Below are positions 38,147 to 48,273 of a stretch of 64,000 bases of DNA, piece after piece. A program made the translations under genes and the position numbers. Source of the stretch: CAIWHR01 sp963724975. Lineage in GTDB: Bacteria; Pseudomonadota; Gammaproteobacteria; Burkholderiales; Casimicrobiaceae. Within the stretch, counting starts at the first letter, position 1. Each line of letters starts with the position of its first letter. The notes beneath the pieces were generated by a model. That model saw only the letters and a program-made list of their open reading frames with translations. It was not told where the DNA came from and made no database searches. The stretch covers positions 682,001 to 746,000 of the forward strand of contig CAVRXB010000005.1 of NCBI GenBank assembly GCA_963724975.1. The letters run 5' to 3'.

Positions 38147-38420
38147 TTAGGGCCTGCTAATGCTATGGGCGCAATCGCGAACGAGTGGCATGGGGCGCCA
38201 ATCGCGACAGCCGACGACGCCAAGACTGGTGGTCTTGGCTAGAAGAGCAACAAAGAGTGGCGCCCCAGGCCGCACGTTCCCTTCGGGTTGCTGCCGAGAA
38301 CGCCCATCGCTGCGTTGCAAAGTCTCGCCGGGTGCCCGACCCGCCTTCGCCTTTGCGCCTTGTGCTGGGCGTTTTCGGCGGTGCAACGCGTTTGCGTCCA
38401 TAGCGTTAGCAGGCCCTAAT
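38147..38420. mobile_element. 274-bp MITE-like element with 22-bp terminal inverted repeats and nested hairpins
   Basis: The ends begin TTAGGGCCTGCTAA and mirror each other over 22 bp with one mismatch. Inside, TGGGGCGCCA (38191) pairs with TGGCGCCCCA (38258) around a small CCAAGAC/GTCTTGG hairpin (38220-38238). GAGAACGCCCA (38296) pairs with TGGGCGTTTTC (38366) with one mismatch. No transposase is encoded. The element lies between the dehydratase and Ldh genes, and its inner end contains the dehydratase TAG stop at 38416-38418. No clear target-site duplication was seen. Confidence 0.8.
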
Positions 38421-40366
38421 GGATTTCCGGCTCGGCAGTGGGCGCTATGCCTTCGAGGAAATCGAAGTCGCAACCTTGATCCGCTTGCGTAATGTGCTGC
38501 TGGTAGAGCGCGCCGAAGCCGCGCTCGTAGCGCGGCGGCGCGCGTTTCCAGGCAGCGCGACGGCGTGCAAGTTCGGCGTCGCTCACCTTGAGATTCAATG
38601 TGCGCGATGGAATGTCGAGCTCGATCAGATCGCCGTCCCGCACGAGCGCCAGCGGACCGCCCACAAACGACTCGGGAGCCACATGCAGCACACAGGCGCC
38701 ATACGCGGTGCCGCTCATCCGGGCGTCTGAGATCCGCACCATGTCGCGCACCTCCTGCGCGAGGATTTTTTTCGGAATCGGCAGCTGCCCCCATTCAGTC
38801 GCTCACCTTGAGATTCAATGTACGCGATGGAATGTCGAGCTCGATCAGATCGCCGTCCTGCACGAGCGCCAGCGGACCGCCCACAAACGACTCGGGAGCC
38901 ACATGCAGCACACAGGCGCCATACGCGGTGCCGCTCATCCGGGCGTCTGAGATCCGCACCATGTCGCGCACCCCCTGCGCGAGAATCTTTTTCGGAATCG
39001 GCAGCTGCCCCCATTCGGGCATGCCTGGCGCACCCTGGGGCCCGGCGTTCTGCAACACCAACACCGAGTCTTTGGTAACGTCAAGATCGGGATCGTCGAT
39101 GCGTGCGGCCAGGTCGTTGTAGTCGGCGAAGACGACGGCAGGACCCGTGTGCCGCCACAAGTGCGGCTCGGCGGCGGCAGGCTTGATCACCGCGCCGTCG
39201 GGCGCGAGGTTGCCGCGCAGGACTGCGAGGCTGTCCTGCGCGACGAGCGCCTTTGCGCGCGGCAGGATGACGTCCCGATTGAAGACTTCCGCGCCTGCGA
39301 TGTTCTCGCGCAGCGTGCGCCCATTGACGGTCTTCGCGTCGAGGTCGAGCAGATCCGAAAGCTCGGCGAGCAGCGCGCGCAATCCGCCAGCGTAATAGAA
39401 ATCCTCCATCAGATACTTGCCGGCAGGTCGAATGTTCGCGACCAGCGGCGTGCGGCGCGCGAGAGCGTCGAACCGGTCGATCGAAAGCGGGACGCCAGCG
39501 CGGCGCGCGAGCGCGACCATGTGCACGACGGCGTTTGTCGAACCGCCGAGTGCGAGAACCGTCGTGATCGCATTATCGACCGCCGCCGCCGTCACGAAAT
39601 CGCGCGGTTTGAGGTCCTCCCAGACCATATCCACGATGCGGCGGCCCGTTTCAGCAGCCATCCGTCCGTGTCGCGAATCGGCGGCGAGGATCGATGCGGC
39701 ACCCGGTAATGTGAAGCCCAGCGCTTCGGCGGCTGACGTCATTGTCGACGCTGTGCCCATGGTCATGCAGTGTCCGGGCGAACGCGCGATCCCGTCCTCG
39801 ATGGCGCGCCATTGTTCGTCGGTCAGGTTACCGGCGCGCTTCTCCGCCCAATATTTCCAGACGTCCGACCCGGAGCCCAGAAACTGACCTCTCCAGTCGC
39901 CGCGCAACATCGGACCCGCGGGCATGAAGATCGCAGGCAGATTCATGCTGATCGCCCCCATCAGCAGCGCGGGAGTCGTCTTGTCGCAACCCCCCATCAA
40001 GACGGCGCCGTCGACCGGATAGGAGCGCAGCAACTCCTCGGTCTCCATCGCGAGCAGGTTGCGATAGAGCATTGTCGTAGGCTTTTGGAACACTTCTGCG
40101 AGTGCGATCGCCGGCATTTCAAGCGGGAATCCGCCAGCCTGCAGCACGCCGCGCTTCACCTCCTCCGCGCGCTGCTTGAAATGCGCATGGCAGACGTTGA
40201 TCTCGCTCCAGGTGTTGATGATCGCGATGATCGGGCGGCCCTCGTAGTCGGCGCGCGAATAGCTCATTTGCGCTGCGCGCGAATGATGGCCGAAGCCGCG
40301 CATGTCGCTTGCGCCGAACCAGCGATGCGAGCGGAGGTCCTCGGGCTTGCGGCGTGGGATCGTCAT
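38416..40366 (-). pseudogene. IlvD/Edd-family sugar-acid dehydratase (L-arabonate dehydratase-like), disrupted by tandem duplication
   Basis: Removing one 220-bp repeat restores a 576-residue frame of the [2Fe-2S] L-arabonate dehydratase type. The GGCDKTTPALLMG and SPGHCMTMGTASTM cysteines serve the cluster, and MVRISDARMSGTAYG is near the C-terminus. As read, the first frame ends at 38795 after KVSD. The rest, ending EPEIH at 38416, is preceded by a second copy of the RISDARMSGT block. Similar enzymes dehydrate L-arabonate, D-fuconate or xylonate. Start at 40366 (MTIPRRKPEDLRSH). First gene of the sugar-acid operon. Confidence 0.85.
38578..39016. repeat. 220-bp tandem duplication inside the dehydratase gene
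   Basis: Bases 38578-38796 recur at 38798-39016 with about six differences scattered along the unit. The unit codes for the conserved C-terminal block of the dehydratase. Since 220 is not a multiple of three, the duplication introduces TGA directly after KVSD. The differences argue against a simple assembly repeat. Confidence 0.9.
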
Positions 40367-40623
40367 AGGTCCATCGGGTGGGCTATTCACGGGAGGGCGT
40401 GCACCAGTGGGTAACGCGATTCGGCAACGCCCGAGACGTACCCTCGGATTATACCGGCCACGTCTCTCGCCCGCGCCTCGCCGCAATGTAGGAGCATGAC
40501 TACTTGCGCGGGTCCGGCGAAGCGTTATATTGGCAGCGAACAGGGTCGCTGCCGCAAGGCGGAGACCGCCAGGTGATGGCTATGCCCAGTGCCAACGTTG
40601 CCGTGACAATCCCCGGAGCGCAG

Positions 40624-41658
40624 ATGCGCGTCGCGATCTCCGCATGCCTCCTGTTCGCGGCGACCCTCGTGAGCGGCGCTGATCCCCCGGCAAGCAAGGA
40701 GGCTCCTGCAACCGACGCCAAGCCCGCGCCTGCGGCGGAGCGAACGGACGCCGATCGATTTTTCGACGCGATCGTCAAATTGAACGTGCGCGCGGTGCCC
40801 GACGCACGGAGCTCGGCGACGCTCGGCCAGGAGCGCGAGGGCAGCGGCATTGTCATCGGCGAGAATGGCCTGATCCTCACGATCGGTTATCTGATCGTCG
40901 AAGCAGACGACGTGCAGATCGTCGACCGCCGCGGGCGGACGCTGGCGGCGCGCGTCGTCGGATACGATCACGCGACCGGGCTCGGCCTAGTGCGCACCGT
41001 CGTGCCGCTCGACGCTCCGCCCATCCCGCTCGGCGATTCGGGAAAGGTCGCCGAGCGCGATCCCGTGATGATCGTCAATTACGCGGGAGAGGGTGACGTG
41101 ACCCTCGCGTACGTGGTATCCAAGCGGCCGTTCACGGGGAGCTGGGAATATCTGCTCGACACCGCGATCTACACGTCGCCGCCGACCGCAAACTGGAGCG
41201 GCGCCGCATTGGTCGGACGCGACCTCAAGCTCGTGGGCGTTGGTTCCCTCATCGTGCGCGAGGCGACCACCGACGAAGGCGGGCTACCGGGAAACATGTT
41301 CGTTCCCATCGACTCGTTGAAGCCGATTCTTGCCGACCTCGTAAAGGATGGGCATCGCGCCGGCCCTGCGCGCCCGTGGCTCGGTGTTGCTGCCGACGAA
41401 GTTCTCGGGCGGCTCGTCGTCGCCCGCGTCTCGCCGGATGGCCCCGGCGACAAGGCAGGGCTGCGCGCCGGAGACATCATCCTCGGCGTCGGCGGCGACG
41501 GCGTGCGTACGCAGGCGGAGTTTTATCGCAAGGTGTGGGGGCGCGGCGGCGCGGGCACCGATATCCCACTGCGCGTGCTGCAAGGCATCGACGTGCGCGA
41601 TGTCACAGTGCACTCGATCGACCGCGTCGAGTACTTCCGCCCGCGCACGACATACTGA
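40624..41658 (+). CDS. HtrA-like trypsin-fold/PDZ protein with degenerate catalytic triad
   Basis: A 344-residue exported protein with a signal peptide (MRVAISACLLFAATLVSG). The trypsin fold (EGSGIVIGENGLILTIGYLIVE) and a C-terminal PDZ domain (RPWLGV to VGGDGVR) are clear. In DegP the histidine in TNNHVV corresponds here to a tyrosine in TIGYLI. The aspartate position (DPRSDIAL) reads DHATGLGL, and the serine site reads NWSGAAL. Only serine remains, so proteolysis is unlikely. A chaperone or peptide-binding role is possible. Upstream in-frame ATG codons exist. Confidence 0.8.
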   Translation: MRVAISACLLFAATLVSGADPPASKEAPATDAKPAPAAERTDADRFFDAIVKLNVRAVPDARSSATLGQEREGSGIVIGENGLILTIGYLIVEADDVQIVDRRGRTLAARVVGYDHATGLGLVRTVVPLDAPPIPLGDSGKVAERDPVMIVNYAGEGDVTLAYVVSKRPFTGSWEYLLDTAIYTSPPTANWSGAALVGRDLKLVGVGSLIVREATTDEGGLPGNMFVPIDSLKPILADLVKDGHRAGPARPWLGVAADEVLGRLVVARVSPDGPGDKAGLRAGDIILGVGGDGVRTQAEFYRKVWGRGGAGTDIPLRVLQGIDVRDVTVHSIDRVEYFRPRTTY

Positions 41659-41700
41659 CGGCACCGCCTCCTCGCGTCCCTCGATTGCGCGGCCGTTCGC

Positions 41701-43821
41701 GTGGCCGAACCCGTAGAATGCGCAGTTTCGTCCACGCAAAACGGCTGGGCGACGGCTCCCGTCGCTGGTCCGCTGCCCATGCTTCTCTACGCCGTTACGA
41801 TCTTCGTCAGCGCGTTCCTGCTGTTTCTCGTCCAGCCGGTCATGGCGAAACAGATCCTGCCGTGGTTCGGCGGCTCCGCCGCCGTCTGGACGACCTGTCT
41901 CGTCTTCTTCCAATCGACGCTGCTCGCGGGATACGCATATTCGGATCTCACCGTCCACCGCCTGGCGCCGCGCAATCAGGTCCGCGTGCACGCAACGCTG
42001 CTGCTGCTCTCGCTCGTCCTGCTCCCGATAATTCCCGGCGCCGACTGGAAACCTCTCGGCAGCGAAAATCCTTCATTGCGGATCCTCGGCCTCCTGACTG
42101 CGACCATCGGCCTTCCCTACTTTCTCCTGTCGACGACGAGTCCATTGATCCAGGCCTGGTTCGCGCGGACACGGCCCGGAACAAGCCCCTACCGGCTGTT
42201 CGCGCTGTCGAACCTCGCTTCCATGCTGGCGCTCGTCGGCTACCCGTTCCTGCTCGAACCCTGGGCCCCGACGCGCGCGCAAGCGCTCGGGTGGTCGGGG
42301 GGTTATGCCCTCTTCGTCGGACTGTGCATCGCTGCCGGGTGGAACAGCCTGCGGACGGCGCGGGTTTCGTCGATTGCAGATATCGCTGCCGCTGGGATTG
42401 CCACGACCAGCGCAAGCGACGGCGAGCCGCCTCCGACCTTCGCGCGGCAACTCCTCTGGTGCACGCTCGCTGCGACGGGCTCGCTATTGCTGCTCGCGGT
42501 GTCGAATCACATCACGCAGGACATCGCGTCGATTCCGTTGCTCTGGATCGCGCCGCTCGCCATCTATCTCCTCACGTTCATCCTGTGCTTCGATGCGTCC
42601 GGTTGGTACCGTCGCGAAATCTTCCTGTCGACGGCAGCGGCGAGTCTCGGCGTCATGGCGTGGACCAAGGCCGATCCGTCGCTCACCCACGAGCTCATGT
42701 TGCAAATCGGCGTGTTCTGCGCGGGGCTCTTCATCGCCTGCATGTTCTGTCACGGCGAGCTCGCGCGTCTCAAACCCGCGCCAAAGTACCTGACGCGCTT
42801 TTATCTCATGGTCTCGTTGGGCGGCGCCGGCGGGGCCGTGCTGGTCGGTATCGTCGCCCCGCTCGTTCTGCCCGCCAATTTCGAGCTGATTGGCGGCCTC
42901 GTCCTGTGTGCGCTGCTATTGCTCTGGCAAGTGCGCCGGCTGCATCCCGTCTTCATCGTCCTCGCGGCCGCGGCCGCGATCGCGGCGGTCGGATGCGGCG
43001 TGTGGGCGGTGCAGGAGTTCTACACCGACGTGATCATGGCGAAGCGGAATTTCTACGGTGTCCTGCGGGTGACGGAATGGGGGCGCGACGAACCATCGAA
43101 CCATCGTCGCTCGCTCTTGCATGGCACGATCCTGCACGGGACGCAATTCCAGGCACCGGACCTCAAGGATCAACCGACGTCGTATTACACGCGGACCTCG
43201 GGCATCGGCCGGCTGCTCGAGTCCCTGCACCCGCGCAAGGATCCACTTCGTGTCGGCGTGATCGGACTCGGGACCGGAACGATTGCGACGTACGGCGCGA
43301 AGGGCGACACCTACAGGTTCTATGACATCAATCCGGACGTGATCGCCACCGCGCAGCGGGAATTCACTTACCTCGCCGACAGCGCCGCAACAATCGAGTT
43401 GCCGCTGGGCGACGCTCGGCTTTCGCTTGAACGGGAGGCCAAGCAGAATTTCGACGTGCTCGCGATCGATGCGTTCTCGAGCGATGCGATTCCCGTTCAC
43501 CTCATCACTTCCGAAGCGCTGGCGGTCTACATGCGGCACATGAAACCGGGCGGCGTCATTGCGTTTCACCTGACGAATCGCTACCTCGACCTTGTACCGG
43601 TGGTGCAGGCTTTGGCGGAAGCCCACGGACTCTCCGCGATTCTCATCCGCGACAGCACGAAGGACGGCATGACCAGCACAAGCGACTGGATGCTCCTGTC
43701 CGACGATATTTCGTCGCTCTCGAAGCAGGAACTTGCGATGTTCGCGTCCGAGATCGAGCCACGCCCGGATTGGCGGCTGTGGACCGACGACTTCAACAAT
43801 CTGATTCAAGTCCTGAAATGA
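41701..43821 (+). CDS. Membrane protein fused to spermidine-synthase-like domain
   Basis: A 706-residue protein with about ten to twelve membrane segments (residues 25-450). A cytoplasmic Rossmann methyltransferase-like domain follows: VGVIGLGTGTIATYG near 515, FYDINPDVI, LAIDAFSSDAIPVHL. The type is widespread in Proteobacteria and is annotated as fused MFS/spermidine synthase. Whether it makes polyamines is doubtful. Starts with GTG at 41701; ATG at 41779 is an alternative. It overlaps mtnA (ATGA). Confidence 0.85.
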   Translation: MAEPVECAVSSTQNGWATAPVAGPLPMLLYAVTIFVSAFLLFLVQPVMAKQILPWFGGSAAVWTTCLVFFQSTLLAGYAYSDLTVHRLAPRNQVRVHATLLLLSLVLLPIIPGADWKPLGSENPSLRILGLLTATIGLPYFLLSTTSPLIQAWFARTRPGTSPYRLFALSNLASMLALVGYPFLLEPWAPTRAQALGWSGGYALFVGLCIAAGWNSLRTARVSSIADIAAAGIATTSASDGEPPPTFARQLLWCTLAATGSLLLLAVSNHITQDIASIPLLWIAPLAIYLLTFILCFDASGWYRREIFLSTAAASLGVMAWTKADPSLTHELMLQIGVFCAGLFIACMFCHGELARLKPAPKYLTRFYLMVSLGGAGGAVLVGIVAPLVLPANFELIGGLVLCALLLLWQVRRLHPVFIVLAAAAAIAAVGCGVWAVQEFYTDVIMAKRNFYGVLRVTEWGRDEPSNHRRSLLHGTILHGTQFQAPDLKDQPTSYYTRTSGIGRLLESLHPRKDPLRVGVIGLGTGTIATYGAKGDTYRFYDINPDVIATAQREFTYLADSAATIELPLGDARLSLEREAKQNFDVLAIDAFSSDAIPVHLITSEALAVYMRHMKPGGVIAFHLTNRYLDLVPVVQALAEAHGLSAILIRDSTKDGMTSTSDWMLLSDDISSLSKQELAMFASEIEPRPDWRLWTDDFNNLIQVLK

Positions 43822-44921
43822 CCGCTGGCGGAACCCTCGCTGATCCGGCGCCCTATCGCGCACTCGTCCATCCTCCCGGCGCGCGCTACATCGAGGCGCT
43901 CGATCAACGTGCGCTGCCGCATGCAGTGATCAGCGTAAAGATCGGAAGTGCCGACGCCGCGGCAATGGCCATCCGCACGATGTGGGTGCGCGGAGCGCCG
44001 CTGATCGGCGCCGTCGGAGCGTATGGGCTAGCGCTGGCGCTCGACCACGACTCGAGCGACGACGCGCTTCAGAAAGCGCATGGCGCGCTCGATGCGACGC
44101 GACCCACCGCGGTCAACCTCCGCTGGGCGCTCGACCGTGTTCGCAACTCGGTGCTTCCACTTGAGCCCTCGTTACGCGCGGACGCCGCCTGGCGCGAGGC
44201 CGACGCGATCGCCGCCGAGGACGTGGCGATCAATCATGCGATCGGTCTCCACGGCCTCGCATTGCTACGGGACGTGGCGTCACGCCGCGCCGGTCCCGTG
44301 CGCGTGATGACGCACTGCAATGCAGGTGCGCTCGCGACGTGCGGCTGGGGCACCGCAACCGCGCCGCTCTTTCTTGCGCATGTCGAGGGAATGCCGCTGC
44401 AAGTCTGGGTCAGCGAAACCCGGCCCCGGTTGCAAGGCGCCAATCTGACCGCCTGGGAGCTGGAGCGGCGCGGTGTTCCGCATACGCTGTTTCCCGACGC
44501 CGCAAGCGCGCTCATGATGCGGCGCGGCGATGTCGACGTCGTCATCGTCGGTGCCGATCGGGTCGCTGGCAACGGCGACGTCGGCAACAAGATCGGCACC
44601 TATGCAAAGGCGCTCGCCGCGCACGACAACGACGTTCCTTTCTACGTCGCACTTCCGTCACCCACGCTCGATGCCAAGCTCGCATCCGGTGATGCCATCC
44701 CGATCGAGACGCGCAGTCCCGACGAAGTACTGTCGGTTTCCGGGCGCGACGGCTACGGGCAGACCGCAACGATCACGATCGCGCCGGCCGGGACGCGCGC
44801 GATCAACTACGCGTTCGACGTGACGCCGGCGCGGCTCGTCACGGGACTCATCACCGAGCGGGGCGTCGCTGCGGCGGATCGTGCTTCGCTTGCCACCCTG
44901 TTTCCCGAGCGCTTCGAATGA
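43818..44921 (+). CDS. mtnA: S-methyl-5-thioribose-1-phosphate isomerase
   Basis: A 367-residue isomerase converting methylthioribose-1-phosphate to methylthioribulose-1-phosphate. MWVRGAPLIGAVGAYG, the catalytic cysteine in THCNAGALATCGWGTA and the acid in VGADRVAGNGDVGNKIGTY are intact. Start MTAGGTLADP at 43818 is coupled to the upstream stop. Paired with the class II aldolase it indicates the DHAP shunt rather than the MtnB-C-D methionine salvage route. Confidence 0.93.
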   Translation: MTAGGTLADPAPYRALVHPPGARYIEALDQRALPHAVISVKIGSADAAAMAIRTMWVRGAPLIGAVGAYGLALALDHDSSDDALQKAHGALDATRPTAVNLRWALDRVRNSVLPLEPSLRADAAWREADAIAAEDVAINHAIGLHGLALLRDVASRRAGPVRVMTHCNAGALATCGWGTATAPLFLAHVEGMPLQVWVSETRPRLQGANLTAWELERRGVPHTLFPDAASALMMRRGDVDVVIVGADRVAGNGDVGNKIGTYAKALAAHDNDVPFYVALPSPTLDAKLASGDAIPIETRSPDEVLSVSGRDGYGQTATITIAPAGTRAINYAFDVTPARLVTGLITERGVAAADRASLATLFPERFE

Positions 44922-45580
44922 CGGTCGGTGCCTCGCGCGAGCAGGAGTTGCGTGCCGCGATCGTCGCGACGGCCTGCGCGATGAACGCCACCGGAATCAA
45001 CCGCGGCAACTCGGGTAACGTCAGCGCGCGCATGCAATCCGATGGATTCGACGGCTTTCTCGTCACGCCGACGGGCATGCCCTATGACACAATTACAGCG
45101 GACGACATCGTTGCGATGACACTGGACGGGGAGGCGCGAGGCAGCCGGCGCGCGTCTTCCGAATGGCGATTTCATCGTGACCTTTATCGCGTCCGCGACG
45201 ACCTCCATGCCATCGTCCACGTCCATGCGCCGTTCGCGACAACGCTTGCGTGCCTGCATCGCGGGATTCCGGCGTTTCACTACATGATTGCCGTGGCCGG
45301 CGGCAACGATATCCGCTGCGCGCCGTATGCAACGTTCGGTTCGCCTGAGCTCGCCGCGCATGCTGTCGAAGCGATGGCGGGCCGTCGCGCATGCCTGCTG
45401 TCAAATCACGGCATGATCGCCGCCGGAGCCGACCTTCCTGCAGCACTCTCGCTTGCGCTCGAAGTCGAGGGCCTTGCCGAGATGTACTGGCGCGCGCTGC
45501 AAATCGGCGAGCCGGTTCTGCTGTCCGAGGCCGAGATGGACGTGGTCATTGAGAAATTCCGCACGTACGGGCAGCCTTAG
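44918..45580 (+). CDS. Class II aldolase (methylthioribulose-1-phosphate aldolase-like, Ald2 type)
   Basis: A 220-residue zinc aldolase of the fuculose-phosphate family. GNVSAR, PTGMPYD, the general acid in SSEWRFHRDLY, and zinc histidines in HVHAPFATTL and LLSNHGM are in order. It overlaps mtnA by 4 bp. In Rhodospirillum and in some E. coli such a neighbour (Ald2) splits methylthioribulose-1-phosphate into methylthioacetaldehyde and DHAP. Alternatives are MtnB dehydratase or fuculose aldolase; length and motifs favour Ald2-like. Confidence 0.85.
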   Translation: MTVGASREQELRAAIVATACAMNATGINRGNSGNVSARMQSDGFDGFLVTPTGMPYDTITADDIVAMTLDGEARGSRRASSEWRFHRDLYRVRDDLHAIVHVHAPFATTLACLHRGIPAFHYMIAVAGGNDIRCAPYATFGSPELAAHAVEAMAGRRACLLSNHGMIAAGADLPAALSLALEVEGLAEMYWRALQIGEPVLLSEAEMDVVIEKFRTYGQP

Positions 45581-45910
45581 AACACGTTGTCGCTGTTGCC
45601 GCCCATTTCCCTCTTCTGTAGCGAACAGCGTGTCCGTTTCGAGGCGCGGATTTCGTGCGCTCATCCAGCCTTTGCGCGCGGAGAACGACATCGCGCGTCA
45701 CGACCGCAGCCGATGAACGGCGCCTGTTTGAGCGCCCCCTTCTTCGTCGCCGCCCGTCAGATGCTTCGCAAAAGCCTTGCGCCGCAAGCTAATATGCTTT
45801 CGACATATGCTAGTGGCATAATCTGGGCCTAAAAACGTCCCGCGGGCCGGCTACCGTTCATGCGAATGGCATACGGTTTGCAACAGTGGCCCGGGCTCAG
45901 GGAGACAAAA
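45581..45910. other. Intergenic region before the metalloprotease gene
   Basis: No gene seen. At 45807-45819 ATGCTAGTGGCAT matches 11 of 13 bases of a motif found upstream of three other loci in the right part. A GGGAGA ribosome site precedes the start at 45911. A c-di-GMP riboswitch was searched for by eye and not found here. Confidence 0.4.
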
Positions 45911-48217
45911 ATGACAATGCTGAAATCGCTCATGCGCCTGCCCGTATTGGCGCTCGCGGCGCTTGCGTGGGCCGTGGTTCCGGCCGCTTACGCACACCAT
46001 GCCGGCCCTTCCCCCCATCGATCGGCGGCAGCCGGCGTGCCCGACGGCACGCCGATGTCGCTCGAAGGCCGGCTTTCGATCCTCGACTTCATTTACCCGG
46101 GAGGCGCAGGACACGAACGCGTCTACGCGCTGGTCGGCAACGACGGGGCCGTGACGCGGGTGGCATTCGCCGCGAACGCAGGCGTGCGCCAAGGCGCATC
46201 GCTCGTCGTGTCCGGGTACGCGTCCCGGGGCACGCTCGTCGTCCAGCATGCAACAGCCAGCGGCGCGGAAGGCGATCGCCGCGGCAGCCCCGAAATCGGC
46301 GTCGGTCGAGGGAACGCTGAAGCTCCTCCACGCCGACAACTTCGAAGGCGGAGCGAGTCAGTTCGTCTGGACCGTTGAACAGGACGACGGCCAAGGCAGC
46401 GAACTCGACATTCCCATCGCGCCCACCGACATGAAGGCGGGCATGCGCGTGCTGGTGACGGGAACGCGCAGTGGCACGATGATCACGCCGGATTCGATTG
46501 CGGCGCTGACGCAAGCGCCGGCCGACGGCGTGGCGGCTGCTCCCGTGACCTCGTCGGTGCTCGTCATCCTGCTCAACTTCCAGCCAACGCCGCCCGCCGT
46601 GGCGCCGTCGCAGCCGTTCACGCAGGCCGCCGTGGACGCAGTCGTGTTCTCCGGCACGGGCAGCATCGCTGCGTACTGGTCCGAAGTGTCGTTCGGCAAT
46701 CAGCTGATGACCGGAACCGTGACGCCGTGGCTGACCGCAAGCTTCCAGGCACCGACGACCTGCGACTACTATGGAATCGCAACCGAGGCCAGACGCGTCG
46801 CGCAACTCGCCGGATTCAACCCTGCGAACTACCAGAAGGTTCATTACCTGTTCACACGCGTGAGCGCATGCGGCTGGGCCGGACTGGGCGAAGTGCCGGG
46901 TTCGCAGACGTGGAGCAACCAGTACAACACGCTGGGCGTCATCGGGCACGAGCTCGGCCACAATTTCGGACTTGGTCACGCGAACTCGCTTCCCTGTAAC
47001 GGCGTGACGATCGCCACCAATTGTCCGCTGGCGCGCCCGGAATACGGCGACCCGTGGGACATCATGGGCAACGTGAGCGCGCGTTCCGTCAACGCATGGC
47101 AGAAGAATTCACGGGGCTGGGTTCCCGATGCCAAGGTCGCGACGCATACCGTCGGCACCGCGTCGTATACGCTGTCGCCGCTCACTTCACCTGGCGGTAC
47201 GCTCTATGCGGTCCAGGTGCCGGCTGCCGCTGCACAGAACGTACTGGATCGAATTCCGGCAAGCCACGGGCTTCGACGCCGGACTGCCGGCCTCCGCGAC
47301 GAACGGGGCGATCATTCATCTCGGCGGACTCATGCACCAGGCGGATCGCAGCGAGTATGGATGCTGGGACACGTGCTTTCTCGACATGGTGCCCGCGACA
47401 TCGACGATGTCCGACGGCGCGCTGCAGGTGCCCAACGCGTTCGTCGATGCGCAGACCGGAGTCACGATCTCGGCGGTATCGAAGGGCGCAGGTGGCTTGA
47501 CGGTGACGGTCGCGAGCCCGCCGACGCGCATTAACACGGGACTCTACCGACAAGCTTTCATCGACGGGCGCGCCGCTCTACAGGTTCCTTCTGAACTACG
47601 GCTTCGCTCATGCGCCGGACGCAAAGATTCCATTCGGCATGGCCGGCGACGTTCCTCTCGTCGGAACTTTCACCTCCGACGGCTTCACGAGTCTTGTCAT
47701 CTACCGTAACGGGACCTGGTATCTCGACACCAATCGCGACGGCGCGGTCAACAAGACCGTCGGGCTCGGCGGCATGTGGGGCGACATTCCACTGGCTGCG
47801 AACTTCACGGGCAGCGGCTCGATGGACGATCTTGTCATCTATCGCAGCGGAACGTGGTACGTCGACCAGAGTTTCAACGGAAGCGTCAACAAGACTTTCC
47901 GCTTCGGCGGCGCTCCCGGCGATATTCCGCTCGCCGGCGACGTCAACGGCGACGGCATCGCCGATCTCGTGATCTATCGCAAAGGTATCTGGTACATCGA
48001 CACGCTGCGCGACGGCGCCGTTCACATGACGGTCAATTTCGGCGGGATGGATCAGGACATTCCCTTGTTGTTCGACTATGACGGCGACGGCAAGATGGAC
48101 CTTTGCATCTTTCGCGACGGCATCTGGTACGTAAACACGAAGCGCGACGGAACGGTGCAGGCGACGTTCGGCTTCGGAGCAGCGGGCGACATCCCGCTGA
48201 CCGGCCACTTCTACTGA
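45911..48217 (+). CDS. Exported zinc metalloprotease with C-terminal IYR/WYxDTNRDG repeat domain (three frame breaks)
   Basis: About 768 residues. The signal peptide MTMLKSLMRLPVLALAALAW ends before AHHAG. A catalytic domain contains HELGHNFGLGH (near residue 345), the HExxHxxGxxH metzincin zinc site, with WDIMG as the likely Met-turn; this resembles M11-type peptidases. The C-terminal part (from about 47540) has five repeats of the type GDVPLVG-x-F-x-SDG, LVIYRNGTWYLDTNRDG. The frame breaks near 46265, 47235 and 47565. The repeat domain is shared with the genes at 48665 and 55760, so the three probably locate to the same surface structure. Confidence 0.8.
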
Positions 48218-48273
48218 CGGCACCCGATTGGACGGCGAGCGGGCCGCGCGCCGCGCGTTCGCTACGGGCCCGG

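Noticed and set aside
38160..38800. Hypothetical ORFs inside the MITE-like element and repeat junction
   Set aside because: They run through inverted repeats and antisense to conserved coding sequence, with no independent coding support.
45640..45900. GGGCCTAAA and CGCAAAAGCC before the metalloprotease, resembling parts of a c-di-GMP riboswitch
   Set aside because: Order and spacing do not match the GEMM core and no GAAA tetraloop stem is present.
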